Positions 38,500-47,451 of a stretch of DNA of 64,000 nt are shown piece by piece. A program made the translations under genes and the position numbers. Where the stretch lies: NCBI RefSeq assembly GCF_900106045.1, contig NZ_LT629802.1, positions 1,984,001 to 2,048,000 of the forward strand. The letters are read 5' to 3'. This DNA comes from Pseudomonas mucidolens. GTDB lineage: Bacteria; Pseudomonadota; Gammaproteobacteria; Pseudomonadales; Pseudomonadaceae. How positions within the stretch are numbered: position 1 is the first letter of the stretch; each line of letters starts with the position of its first letter. Under the pieces are notes generated by a model. The model did not search any database. It was given only the letters and a program-made list of their open reading frames with translations, and was not told the origin of the DNA.

Positions 38500-38954
38500 T
38501 GCTGAACTCCCAGCATGCCGCCGATAGCGTTCAACGGCGCCATGCCGCGTTCGATCGAACCGCTGATCTGACCACCCAAATTGCTTGCGCCGCCATGCCC
38601 CGCGGCTGCACCGGTACCCAGGCTGGCCGGGTGGGTGCCGAGCGTGTTGCTTAAACCGGGAAGGTCGCCGTTCGGCAGGATGGCGCGAGTGATACTGGAG
38701 CCGCTGCTGACCCCGGCGAAATCGTTGTCGGTGAGTTCACCACCGGTGGCGCCCAGGATCTGCTTGCCTGGATTGGCATTGGCGGTGGAAGGATAAGGGT
38801 CAGGACCGAAGGCCGGTCGGCCCACGTGGAAGCCTTGTACATTGCGCCCCGTGACGATGACGCCATCCTCTGCGGAGGCGGGAACGCTCATACTGGCGCT
38901 GAGTACACAGCTGATCAGCAGAAGGCTCATCGAGCCTGAATCGAGAGTTGCCAC
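38496..38954 (-). CDS. fapA: FapA, chaperone-like regulator of fibril composition
   Basis: 152 residues from a GTG at 38954 with AAGGAA 7 bases upstream; ATG 38930 ([20 protein letters not shown], a signal peptide) is the alternative. Gly/Ser/Asn-rich, intrinsically disordered-looking mature protein ending [21 protein letters not shown]. In studied strains FapA governs FapB/FapC ratio. First gene of the operon. Confidence 0.88.
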   Translation of the reverse strand: MATLDSGSMSLLLISCVLSASMSVPASAEDGVIVTGRNVQGFHVGRPAFGPDPYPSTANANPGKQILGATGGELTDNDFAGVSSGSSITRAILPNGDLPGLSNTLGTHPASLGTGAAAGHGGASNLGGQISGSIERGMAPLNAIGGMLGVQQ

Positions 38955-39303
38955 GGCGTCTTTCCTTGTCGTTTAACGCTGACCCTAAACAGCGTTGTCA
39001 GGAATAGAGCAGAAGCTGTGCCGCTTTTTAAATACGTTTTATTTTCAATGTATTAGCCGCATCTCCGGGGATCAGGTTGATGCGTGTGTATCAACCTTGA
39101 AACAGGCGCGAACAGAGCGACTTCTACTCCCGCCATGCCCGGCAAGGTCAGCGCGTTGCGCTTGGAGTGTTTCACCGGTGAAACACACTCGCTGAACAAC
39201 CATTGAACCCGCAGCCGCTGGCGGTTCGAGACCACGCGGGTGTTTCAGAATTGGACATTCTTGCGCAGGCGGGCACATTCAAGCGGGAGCGACACTGTTC
39301 GGT
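38955..39303. other. 349-bp fap promoter region
   Basis: Between the fapA start and the fecR stop. Holds the sigma-54-type element and an AT-rich stretch (39024-39056) directly upstream of it, a common site for IHF bending or activator binding. A palindrome GTTTCACCGGTGAAAC lies at 39169-39184. No gene. Confidence 0.55.
39008..39023 (-). promoter_or_regulatory. Candidate sigma-54 promoter of fapABCDEF
   Basis: Minus strand CGGCACAGCTTCTGCT matches the -24/-12 pattern (TGGCAC-N5-TTGCT) at GGCAC and TGCT with the strict 10-base GG-to-GC spacing. The GC dinucleotide lies about 55 bases upstream of the fapA start. Confidence 0.6.
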
Positions 39304-40299
39304 TCAGGACTTGGGGGCTTTGCCCGGTATCGAATTGAGTACCGTATTGCCGTCATGGTTGCGGGTCAGGTAGACCGGCAGAACCTTGGGCAGCGATGAA
39401 ACCAGATGGGGAACTGCCTGAATGTCGTAGATCCCACCAATCCGAATGGCGCCGGTGGCTGTATCCGCGAGCATCACCGGTTTGCTCAGGTAGCGGTTGA
39501 TCAGTGGCAAGGCATCCGCCAGGGCCAGGTTATCGAGAATCAGCTTGCCTGTACGCCATGCCAGTGCAGAGCCGTCCGGGGCAAACGGGCTGACGCGAGG
39601 AACCGGCTCGACAAGGTTGTAGCTGGCCTGCATGCCCGGGCTCAAGTTCGTTACGCCACGGCCGTCGTTGCTGATGATGTTCACCGAGCCTTCCAGCAGC
39701 ATAACCTGGACCTTGTCCTCATATTTCCAGACATTGAACTGAGTCCCTGTGACGCGAATCTGCCCCGTGCCGGCGCGCACCACGAACGGGTGTTTACGGT
39801 CATGGCTGACACTGAAAAATGCTTCGCCTTTTTTAAGGGTGATCCGTCGCTCGTCCTTATAGTTGCTATAGACCAGTTCGGTGCCGACGTTCAGTTCCAC
39901 TTGGCTGCCATCAGCCAGCGTCACTTTGCGCAAGGTGTTTTCAGTCTCGTAATGCTCATAGGAGCTGGGTAGCCAGCCAGCTTCCCAACCGCTCAGCGCA
40001 GCCAGCGGCAAGGCTACCAGCGCTAACGCCGCGGCCACCGCATAGTTGCGCCAGCGCCCGGGAAGAGGAGGTGCAGGCGGTGGCGCCACGGCTGCGCTGC
40101 GCGGCAAATGATCAGCCACTTCCCAGATCTCGAACATGGCCGCGTATTCGAAAGCGTGCAGCGGGTGCGCTTCGTGCCATTGCTTGAAGGCCTCGCGCTC
40201 GGCAGTCGTGCAATCAAAAGCGTGCATACGCATACACCAGTGCGCGGCGGCATCGGTGATGGCGTCATATTCGACTTCTGATAAGGACTGTTCTGTCAT
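39304..40299 (-). CDS. FecR-family anti-sigma/regulator, orphan
   Basis: 331 residues. Cytoplasmic DUF4880-like N-terminus (AAHWCMRMHAFDCTTAEREAF), one transmembrane helix (about 86-104), then the periplasmic FecR domain (TLADGSQVELNVGTELVYSN, RVTGTQFNVW) and an STN-like C-terminal part (LALADALPLINRYLSKPV). FecR proteins gate ECF sigma factors in response to a TonB receptor, but no sigma-factor gene adjoins it. Co-oriented with fap and ending about 350 bases before fapA. Confidence 0.88.
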   Translation of the reverse strand: MTEQSLSEVEYDAITDAAAHWCMRMHAFDCTTAEREAFKQWHEAHPLHAFEYAAMFEIWEVADHLPRSAAVAPPPAPPLPGRWRNYAVAAALALVALPLAALSGWEAGWLPSSYEHYETENTLRKVTLADGSQVELNVGTELVYSNYKDERRITLKKGEAFFSVSHDRKHPFVVRAGTGQIRVTGTQFNVWKYEDKVQVMLLEGSVNIISNDGRGVTNLSPGMQASYNLVEPVPRVSPFAPDGSALAWRTGKLILDNLALADALPLINRYLSKPVMLADTATGAIRIGGIYDIQAVPHLVSSLPKVLPVYLTRNHDGNTVLNSIPGKAPKS

Positions 40300-40451
40300 T
40301 TGTGATTCCTAATTTCCTACATTCTAACCCTCCCGGCCGTGCGCCGAGAACAGCCATCATGGCTAAGGAGCATCAATGTGGAACTAATTAGGGCCGCAGT
40401 TGACCTAAAAATCTGGATCTGCAAGTCATTCTCTATAACGGAGTCAGGAAA

Positions 40452-40721
40452 ATGCTCAAGAAAACCCTTGCTGTCATGGTTACCACTGCCACGTTGTTCG
40501 GCGCCGGTGCGGCGCTTGCCGACAAGCCAGGCGCTGGCTGGATCACCATTGAAAAAGCCATCGAAACGGCCAAGACCAAGGCCGGTTATATCGAGGTCTA
40601 CCAAGCTGAAGCAGACGACAACGGTTATTGGGAAGTCAAAGGTCGCAAGGCTGACGGTGTGGTCTATGAGGCCCGAATCGACGGCGCGTCGGGCAATGTC
40701 CTGCGCGATCAGAAAGACTGA
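40452..40721 (+). CDS. PepSY-domain small periplasmic protein
   Basis: 89 residues with a signal peptide (MLKKTLAVMVTTATLFGAGA to ALA). The mature part AIETAKTKAGYIEVYQAEAD continuing to YEARIDGASGNVL is a single PepSY domain, a family linked to protease inhibition or metal-responsive sensing. Divergent from fecR. Confidence 0.85.
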   Translation: MLKKTLAVMVTTATLFGAGAALADKPGAGWITIEKAIETAKTKAGYIEVYQAEADDNGYWEVKGRKADGVVYEARIDGASGNVLRDQKD

Positions 40722-40730
40722 TCAACCCTG

Positions 40731-40765
40731 CGGGGGGGGGGGCTGTTCAGGCCCCCTCATTCAGC
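40731..40765 (+). terminator. Terminator-like hairpin built on a G11 tract
   Basis: Eleven G (40732-40742), loop CTGTTCAG, then GCCCCCTC; only ATT follows. The G run is long enough to slip in replication. Confidence 0.45.
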
Positions 40766-41015
40766 TCCCGCCCCACTGTGCGACCAGGTGCGGCACTGAG
40801 TCGTCGCCGATGACTTATTCATCACGAGCAACCAAACAACCTGTACAAGGTTCAGGTCTCACGCGCGACAGGCGTTTCAAGACGCGCCATCCGTATGTTT
40901 TCCTGGCTTCCCGGGAGCGATGGGACAGTTGACAGCAGATGCGCACTGCGTTGTTTAATCGACGGTCTGGATGTTCCCTTTTGTTGCCCCTCCAATCATA
41001 AAAACGGAGCTTCAA

Positions 41016-42035
41016 ATGTCTGCGCAGTCTCCGACAGTTATCAGCTTCACCGAATTGCGGGCGTTACTCGAGCAGGTCTTCACCAGGCACGGGACATCGC
41101 CGGAGGTGGCGGCGATTCTTGCGCATAATTGCGCAAGTGCCGAACGCGACGGCGCCCATAGTCACGGGGTGTTTCGGATCCCAGGTTATGTGTCGACGCT
41201 CGGCAGTGGCTGGGTGAACGGCAAGGCGCTGCCGGTGGTCGAGGACGTAGCCTCCGGCTTCGTTCGCGTGGACGCGGCCAACGGTTTTGCCCAGCCGGCA
41301 CTGGCGGCCGCACGTCCATTGCTGATCGAGAAGGCTCGTAGCGCCGGAATCGCGGTATTGGCGATTCGTAATTCCCATCACTTTGCCGCGCTGTGGCCCG
41401 ATGTCGAGCCCTTTGCCGATGAGGGCCTGGTGGCGCTCAGCGTGGTCAATAGCATGACCTGCGTGGTGCCTCATGGCGCCGATCGCCCGTTGTTCGGGAC
41501 CAATCCCATTGCGTTTGCCGCCCCCCGCGCTGACGGTTCACCGATCGTCTTCGACCTGGCTACCAGCGCCATTGCCCATGGTGACGTGCAGATTGCCGCG
41601 CGCAAAGGCGAGTGCGTACCGCCAGGCACCGGGGTCGACAGCCTGGGCCAACCGACCCAGGACCCAAGGGCCATTCTTGAGGGCGGTGCGCTGTTGCCGT
41701 TTGGCGGGCATAAAGGTTCGGCGCTGTCGATGATGGTTGAGTTGTTGGCCGCGGCGTTGACGGGTGGTAATTTTTCCTTCGAGTTCGACTGGTCCAATCA
41801 TCCTGGGGCCAAGACGCCGTGGACCGGTCAACTGCTGATTGTGATTGATCCGGGCAAAAGCGCTGGACAGAGCTTTGCCGAGCGCAGCCAGGAACTGGTG
41901 CGACAGATGCATGCGGCAGGGTTGCGACGCTTGCCGGGTGACCGTCGTCATCGAACGCGGGCCAGGGCTGAGCTGGAGGGGATCGTCATCGACCGGGAGG
42001 ATCTGGATCGATTGAAGGGGTTGGCACGGGGATAG
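41016..42035 (+). CDS. dpkA: Delta1-piperideine-2-carboxylate reductase-like (malate/L-lactate dehydrogenase family)
   Basis: 339 residues from the ATG at 41016 after ACGGAG. LDH2/MDG2 fold family signatures: catalytic His in SHGVFRIPGY, RNSHHFAALW, the NAD(P) segment FGTNPIAFAAP and GGHKGSALSMMVELLAA. Pseudomonas DpkA reduces cyclic imines to pipecolate or proline in D-lysine and D-proline use. Other substrates of the family (malate, ureidoglycolate) are possible. Confidence 0.82.
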   Translation: MSAQSPTVISFTELRALLEQVFTRHGTSPEVAAILAHNCASAERDGAHSHGVFRIPGYVSTLGSGWVNGKALPVVEDVASGFVRVDAANGFAQPALAAARPLLIEKARSAGIAVLAIRNSHHFAALWPDVEPFADEGLVALSVVNSMTCVVPHGADRPLFGTNPIAFAAPRADGSPIVFDLATSAIAHGDVQIAARKGECVPPGTGVDSLGQPTQDPRAILEGGALLPFGGHKGSALSMMVELLAAALTGGNFSFEFDWSNHPGAKTPWTGQLLIVIDPGKSAGQSFAERSQELVRQMHAAGLRRLPGDRRHRTRARAELEGIVIDREDLDRLKGLARG

Positions 42036-42036
42036 C

Positions 42037-42064
42037 CGCAGAAGCAGGGTCGCCCGCTTCTGCG
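42037..42064. terminator. Bidirectional stem-loop between convergent genes
   Basis: Perfect 9-bp stem CGCAGAAGC/GCTTCTGCG with a 10-base loop, between dpkA and the DUF883 gene. No T run. Confidence 0.5.
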
Positions 42065-42074
42065 AACGCAGCTG

Positions 42075-42395
42075 TCAGTTGCGACGGCCCAGCAGCAGAC
42101 CGATCACCAGGCCGAAACCGGCGGAGATGGCGACGGTTTGCCACGGGTGAACGCCGATGTAGGCCTCGGTGGCATCCACCACCGGCTTGCTGCGCTCCCG
42201 CACGCTGGACACCGAATCCAGGGCTTGCCTGAGCTTGAGCGCAACCTGCTCGCGCACGCTTTCGCCTTCTTCTCCCATCAGCGAGGCGCTGCTTTTGAGC
42301 AGTTTGTCCGACTCTTCGATCAGCGCCTGTAGTTCGCTGAACGCTTGATCCTTGATTTGTTCTTCGACAGCTTGAGTGGTGGTTTTACGGGCCAT
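42075..42395 (-). CDS. DUF883/ElaB-YqjD family membrane-anchored protein
   Basis: 106 residues from the ATG at 42395 (MARKTTTQAVEEQIKDQAFSEL). Helical region then a C-terminal transmembrane anchor with the family motif PWQTVAISAGFGLVIGLLLGRR. ElaB/YqjD proteins tether ribosomes to the inner membrane in stationary phase. Confidence 0.88.
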   Translation of the reverse strand: MARKTTTQAVEEQIKDQAFSELQALIEESDKLLKSSASLMGEEGESVREQVALKLRQALDSVSSVRERSKPVVDATEAYIGVHPWQTVAISAGFGLVIGLLLGRRN

Positions 42396-42558
42396 TGAAT
42401 AGCTCCTTGGTGGGTCATGGACAATGCACAATGGAGTGGGGAAGGGCGGTAAAAGTTGCAGTTTTTTTGCCGGTCTCCGGCCTGATGCAAAAAACCGAAT
42501 TCGGACCTTTCAGCCTACAGTGTAAGATGTCTCCTATTTGTGCAGCAGGTAATTCCAC

Positions 42559-42813
42559 ATGAGTTTTAATCTGGCCAACAAGCCCCTTGCCGAGCGCGCT
42601 GCGCTTGAAGATGAAAAGTCGCGTCTGTACGACTTGTGGCAAAGCAACCTGGGTAAGGCCAAGGGTGAGGGCGCGAGGTTGTTCGGCGAGCGTGCCAAGC
42701 GCAAAGGCAAATGGGCAGAATGGGTGCGTTCGGAGCTAGACGGCATGTCGCCACCCGAGTTTGCCAACATGGTGCGCAGTGAAGTCAATCGGCTGATGGC
42801 AGCTAGCAAGTAA
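42559..42813 (+). CDS. Small basic/charged protein, unknown
   Basis: 84 residues, highly charged and helical (EDEKSRLYDLWQSNLGKAKG, GERAKRKGKWAEWVRSEL). No signal or membrane segment. Divergent from the DUF883 gene; good coding usage. No family named. Confidence 0.7.
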   Translation: MSFNLANKPLAERAALEDEKSRLYDLWQSNLGKAKGEGARLFGERAKRKGKWAEWVRSELDGMSPPEFANMVRSEVNRLMAASK

Positions 42814-42912
42814 GCGCTTTGCTGCTCAACCGTCGTGCGGCAGAACCATCGGCGGTGAGTCTGACGGAAGTGCGGTGAGGGGGTTGCCGGAATACCGCTC
42901 AGTTAACCGTCT

Positions 42913-43048
42913 TTGTGGCGAGGGGGCTTGTCCCCCGTTGGGCTGCGCAGCAACCCTCAAACCTGCCACCCCGGTTTGACTGGACGAACGAGGAGGCCTT
43001 TTTGGGGCTGCTGCGCAGCCCAACGGGGGACAAGCCCCCTCGCCACAA
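42913..43048. repeat. REPIN with 42-bp arms (GAGGGGGCTTGTCCCCC family)
   Basis: Near-perfect inverted repeat: the left arm starts TTGTGGCGAGGGGGCTTGTC at 42913; the right arm is its complement ending CTCGCCACAA at 43048. The arms include the GTTGGGCTGCGCAGCA extension. Different REP group from the other three elements. Confidence 0.88.
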
Positions 43049-43063
43049 GAGGCTCCATGGGTG

Positions 43064-43531
43064 TTACCAAGTCGCAGTGTCGGGCAAGTCCAGGGTGCCA
43101 CGGTCGACAAAACGCAGGGTGCCGAACAGCCCGCCGGCCAGTTTGCCACGTAGCACGTAGGGCATGTTGTGCAAGCTTTGGGTTTGGCTAAGGCCCAGGG
43201 TCTGACGCAACACCGAAAATGCTGAAACGCTCACGGGCACCATCAGCACGGTCTCGGAAAAGCGTGGGATAGATCCCTGCTGATCGCTGACCCCCGAGGC
43301 CAGCGGTCGCCCATTGACCTCCAGATCCAGGGCCACGCCATTGTAGTCAATGGCCGTTTCATTGGGGTTCTGCACACGCAGCTTGACCGCGAAGCGCACC
43401 TCCAGATCCTTGCTTTGCAAGGGCTCGATGCCCACTACATTGATATTCACCGGGTCGCGGTTAGGGAACAGTGCGCAGGCGCTTAGGCTGAGCAATACCA
43501 GGGACAGGGTCAGGCCGATCAGTCTGCGCAT
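43064..43531 (-). CDS. LEA14/WHy-domain lipoprotein
   Basis: 155 residues. Lipoprotein signal (LLSLSACALF lipobox). The body NVVGIEPLQSKDLEVRFAVK and LRVQNPNETAIDYNGVALDLEVNGRPL is the water-stress WHy/LEA_2 fold. Envelope protein, role in stress unproven. 8 bases downstream of the NCS2 permease gene. Confidence 0.87.
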   Translation of the reverse strand: MRRLIGLTLSLVLLSLSACALFPNRDPVNINVVGIEPLQSKDLEVRFAVKLRVQNPNETAIDYNGVALDLEVNGRPLASGVSDQQGSIPRFSETVLMVPVSVSAFSVLRQTLGLSQTQSLHNMPYVLRGKLAGGLFGTLRFVDRGTLDLPDTATW

Positions 43532-43539
43532 ACAGTTTC

Positions 43540-44967
43540 CTATTTCGTGGCTTGCGGGTCCTGCATCACTTTGAGGGTAGAGGCTTCCGGCTCAAATTCG
43601 TCTTCTTCCAGTTCTATGAACTCTTCAGGCAGGAAAATGTTCAGCAGAATCGCACAGAATGCACCCACCGTAATCGGCGACTCAAAAATGTTGTGCAGCG
43701 CCTTGGGCAATTCGCGCAAGACTTCCGGCACCGCTGCGACCCCCAGGCCCATCCCCAGCGAGATGGCCACGATCAACACGTTGCGGCGATGCAGGCCGGC
43801 TTCGGCGAGGATTTTGATCCCGGCCACCGCGACCGTGCCGAACATGATCAGCGTCGCGCCGCCGAGCACGGGCTTGGGCATCAGTTGCAGCACCGCGCCG
43901 ATCATCGGGAACAAGCCCAGCAGCACCAGCAGGCCGGCGATGAAATACGCCACATAACGACTGGCCACGCCGGTCAACTGGATCACGCCGTTGTTCTGGG
44001 CGAAGGTCACCATCGGCAAACTGTTGAACGTGGCAGCCATCACCGAGTTCAAACCGTCGGCCAGCAGGCCGGATTTGATGCGCTTGATGTACAAAGGTCC
44101 CTTGACCGGCTGCTGGGAAATCATCGAGTTGGCCGTCAGGTCACCTGCCGCCTCCAGCGGCGAAATCAGGAAAATCACCGCCACCGGGATAAACGCCACC
44201 CAATCAAACGAAAACCCGTACTTGAACGGGACAGGCACACTGATCAACGGTACCTCGGGCAGCGCGGCCAGGTCCACACGGCCCAGCCACCAGGCAACCA
44301 CAAAACCCAGGGTCAGGCCGATGACAATCGAGCCCAGGCGCAGGAACGGGTTGTCGAAGCGATTCAGCACCACGATCGTCAGCAGTACCAATGCCGCCAG
44401 GCCCATGTTGCCCGCGGCGCCGAGGTCGCTGGCGCCATAGCCGCCGGCCATGTCGGTGACGGCTACCTTGATCAGCGACAGGCCCATCAGGGTAATGATG
44501 GTGCCAGTGACGACCGGGGTGATCAGCTTGCGCAGTTTGCCGATGAACTGGCTGAGTACCACCTCGATAAATGCCGCAAAGAAGCAGATGCCAAAGATGG
44601 TCGAGAGAATTTCATCAGTGCCACCGCCCCGCGCCTTGACCATAAAGCCGGCGCTGAGGATCACGCTGATAAACGAAAAACTGGTGCCTTGCAGGCACAA
44701 CAGGCCAGAACCCACCGGACCGAAGCGTCGCGCCTGGACAAACGTGCCCAGACCCGAAACAAACAGCGCCATGCTCACCAGATAGGGCACCTCGCTTTCC
44801 AGGCCGAGCACGCCGCCGACAATCAGGGTCGGAGTGATAATCCCGACAAAACTGGCCAGCACATGCTGCAACGCGGCAAAAATCGCCGCCGTAAAGTGCG
44901 GGCGATCCTCCAGGCCGTAGATCAAGTCGGATTTATAGCGGGGGCGCGGGGCTTGAGCGTCAGACAA
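43540..44967 (-). CDS. NCS2-family nucleobase:cation symporter
   Basis: 475 residues, about 12-14 membrane helices. Family motif SLPMVTFAQNNGVIQLTGVASR (NCS2 Q/N-N-x-G-x4-TG) is intact. Relatives transport uracil, xanthine or uric acid with protons. Specificity cannot be told. The antisense 493-residue frame is a shadow. Confidence 0.9.
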   Translation of the reverse strand: MSDAQAPRPRYKSDLIYGLEDRPHFTAAIFAALQHVLASFVGIITPTLIVGGVLGLESEVPYLVSMALFVSGLGTFVQARRFGPVGSGLLCLQGTSFSFISVILSAGFMVKARGGGTDEILSTIFGICFFAAFIEVVLSQFIGKLRKLITPVVTGTIITLMGLSLIKVAVTDMAGGYGASDLGAAGNMGLAALVLLTIVVLNRFDNPFLRLGSIVIGLTLGFVVAWWLGRVDLAALPEVPLISVPVPFKYGFSFDWVAFIPVAVIFLISPLEAAGDLTANSMISQQPVKGPLYIKRIKSGLLADGLNSVMAATFNSLPMVTFAQNNGVIQLTGVASRYVAYFIAGLLVLLGLFPMIGAVLQLMPKPVLGGATLIMFGTVAVAGIKILAEAGLHRRNVLIVAISLGMGLGVAAVPEVLRELPKALHNIFESPITVGAFCAILLNIFLPEEFIELEEDEFEPEASTLKVMQDPQATK

Positions 44968-45117
44968 AATACGTGCTCGGGTCAGAAAATGGAGGCGCAG
45001 GATGCCAGAAAGCGCCCCCCGTCAGAAGTGTGACAGTATATTTTTCTGGCTTTCGCGCCGCAGGCCGAGGAAACACTCCGGCCTATTCGAGCTGTCCTTA
45101 CTCCGTGCGGCGCTGGA

Positions 45118-46095
45118 TCAAGGCTGCCAGGCCGATTCGTTCACCAGATTCTGCGGTCGTTTTCCCGCCAGCGCCGCCAACAGATTGTCCACCGCGCACC
45201 GCGCCATGGCCTCCCGGGTTTCATGGGTCGCGGAGCCGATATGAGGCGTCGCGACCACGTTGTTCAAACGCAGCAGCGGCGAATCGTGAGCCAACGGTTC
45301 GCGCTCAAACACATCAAGACCCGCCGCGCGGATCGTCTGCTGTTGCAAGGCCTGCACCAGCGCTGCCTCGTCCACCACCTTGCCCCTGGAAATATTGATG
45401 AAGATTGTCTCCGGGCCCATCTGCATAAATTCCTTGGCACCTATCAAACCTTGGGTTTGCTTGGTCAACGGCAGGGTCAAGCAGACAAAGTCGGCTTCTT
45501 TGAGCAAGTCGGGCAAGCTGCGATATTCAGCGGCGAAACGTTGTTCCACCGCAGGCTTGGGGGACTGACTGTGATAGATCACCGGCATGCCAAAACCAAA
45601 GTGCCCGCGTTGCGCCAGCGCTTCGCCGATGCGACCCATGCCGATGATGCCCAGGGTCTTGCCGTGGACATCACTGCCGAAATGCAGCGCGCCGATGTTT
45701 TGGTTCCAGTTGCCGGCGCGCACCATGTTGGCCAGCTCCACCACGCGACGCGCAGTCGCCAGGATCAGCGCAAAGCCGGTGTCGGCGGTGGTTTCGGTGA
45801 GCACGTCCGGGGTATTGCTGAGCAGGATGCCGCGTCGGGTCAGGTAGTCGATATCGTAGTTGTCGACACCCACTGAAACGCTGGCGACCGCTTCCAGGCG
45901 GGGCGCCAGGTCCAGCAACTCGGCGTCCAGGCGCAAACTGGCGCCCAGCAGGCCCTGAGCGTCGGGCAACGTGTCGCGTAGGTGCGCCAGGCCGCCTTTG
46001 TCGAGTGATTCAATCAGCGTCACCTCGACCTGGTCCCGCAGGCGATCCATCAGCGGCGCGGAGAGTTTTTTGTACAGCACGACATGCTTTTTCAT
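45118..46095 (-). CDS. kguD: 2-ketogluconate reductase / D-isomer 2-hydroxyacid dehydrogenase
   Basis: 325 residues. Rossmann motif GIIGMGRIGEALAQR, catalytic Arg in INISRGKVVDE, Glu in DVFEREPL and His in TPHIGSATHETRE. KguD reduces 2-keto-6-phosphogluconate to 6-phosphogluconate. Start overlaps the kguT stop by 4 bases; last gene of the kgu operon. Confidence 0.92.
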   Translation of the reverse strand: MKKHVVLYKKLSAPLMDRLRDQVEVTLIESLDKGGLAHLRDTLPDAQGLLGASLRLDAELLDLAPRLEAVASVSVGVDNYDIDYLTRRGILLSNTPDVLTETTADTGFALILATARRVVELANMVRAGNWNQNIGALHFGSDVHGKTLGIIGMGRIGEALAQRGHFGFGMPVIYHSQSPKPAVEQRFAAEYRSLPDLLKEADFVCLTLPLTKQTQGLIGAKEFMQMGPETIFINISRGKVVDEAALVQALQQQTIRAAGLDVFEREPLAHDSPLLRLNNVVATPHIGSATHETREAMARCAVDNLLAALAGKRPQNLVNESAWQP

Positions 46096-47393
46096 GGATT
46101 TTTTACCTGTAAATCAAGGGTGCGCAATGGGGCCGGGCGCGCCTGCTGATCGGCGTTGGGCTTGAGCAAGATGGTCAAGATCACCGACAGCAGCAACGCG
46201 CCGCTCATCAATAAATACGAAGCGCCGGGTGATCCGGTGCTGCTGTTGAGATAGCCCACCAGATAGGAGCCGCCGAACGAACCCAAAGCACCCATGCTAT
46301 TGATCAAGGCCATGGCGCCACCGGCGACATTGGCCGGCAGGATCTCCGGAACGATGGCAAAAAATGGCCCGTAGGGCGCATACATGCAGGCTCCGGCGAT
46401 GACCAGCAGCGTGTACGACCACCAGAAATGCTCGGCCCCCAGCAGGTACGAGCCATAAAATGCGATGGAAGCGATCAGCAGCGGCGGCCACACAAAACGT
46501 TTACGTTTTTGCAGTTTGTCCGAGCCCCAGGACACCCCAAGCATGGCAATCACGGCGGCCAGATAAGGCAGCGCAGACAACCAACCGGCCTCGACCATGT
46601 CCATCTGCAAGCCGCTCTTGAGGATCGACGGCAACCACAGCACAAAGCCATAGACACCAATGCTCCAACAGAAGAACTGCAAGGCCAGGATGATCACCTT
46701 GGGCGAACGAAAGGCTTCGGCGTAGTTTTTCACTGCCTTGAGCCCCACCTGTTCAGCGGCCAGCGCGGTTTCCAGATCTTGCTTCTCACCGGCACTCAAC
46801 CACTTCGCATCGGCCGGTCGGTCATCGGCCAGGCGCCACCAGATAAAGGCCCAGAACACCGCGGGCAAGCCCTCGATGATGAACATCCAACGCCAGCTGA
46901 AATGTTCTACCAGATAACCCGACACCACCGACATCCACAGCATCGTCACCGGGTTGCCGAGGATCAGGAACGTATTGGCGCGAGAGCGTTCGGCGCGGGT
47001 GAACCAGTGGCACAGGTACACCAGCATGGCGGGCATCACCGCGGCTTCCACCACACCCAGCATGAAGCGGATGACAATCAGCATGTAGGCGTTGGACACC
47101 ACGCCGGTCAGCGTCGCCAAGCCGCCCCAGAGGATCAGACTGACAAAAATCAGCTTCTTCACACTGCGCTTCTGGGCATAGATCGCGCCCGGCACCTGGA
47201 AGAAAAAGTAACCGAGGAAGAACAACGCGCCCAGCAGGGAGGACATGCCTGGCGTGATCATCAGGTCTTCGGCCATGCCGGAGGCCGCGGCAAAGCCATA
47301 GTTGGCGCGGTCCAGGTACGCCAGGCTGTAGGTGATAAAGACAATCGGCATGATGTACCACCAACGACGGGTGGCGAGTTTCGGCGTTTGCAT
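46092..47393 (-). CDS. kguT: 2-ketogluconate MFS transporter
   Basis: 433 residues, 12 membrane helices of the anion:cation symporter (ACS) family; IVFITYSLAYLDRANYGFAA is the characteristic first segment. Imports 2-ketogluconate made in the periplasm from glucose. 58 bases downstream of kguK and overlapping kguD. Confidence 0.93.
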   Translation of the reverse strand: MQTPKLATRRWWYIMPIVFITYSLAYLDRANYGFAAASGMAEDLMITPGMSSLLGALFFLGYFFFQVPGAIYAQKRSVKKLIFVSLILWGGLATLTGVVSNAYMLIVIRFMLGVVEAAVMPAMLVYLCHWFTRAERSRANTFLILGNPVTMLWMSVVSGYLVEHFSWRWMFIIEGLPAVFWAFIWWRLADDRPADAKWLSAGEKQDLETALAAEQVGLKAVKNYAEAFRSPKVIILALQFFCWSIGVYGFVLWLPSILKSGLQMDMVEAGWLSALPYLAAVIAMLGVSWGSDKLQKRKRFVWPPLLIASIAFYGSYLLGAEHFWWSYTLLVIAGACMYAPYGPFFAIVPEILPANVAGGAMALINSMGALGSFGGSYLVGYLNSSTGSPGASYLLMSGALLLSVILTILLKPNADQQARPAPLRTLDLQVKNP

Positions 47394-47451
47394 AAGGTTG
47401 CTCCTGAGCTTGTTGTAGTTGTGGCAACAGGTAACGGGGGTTCGGTTTGGG

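Noticed and set aside
43552..45033. 493-residue plus-strand frame
   Set aside because: Antisense to the NCS2 permease; His/Gln/Arg-rich composition.
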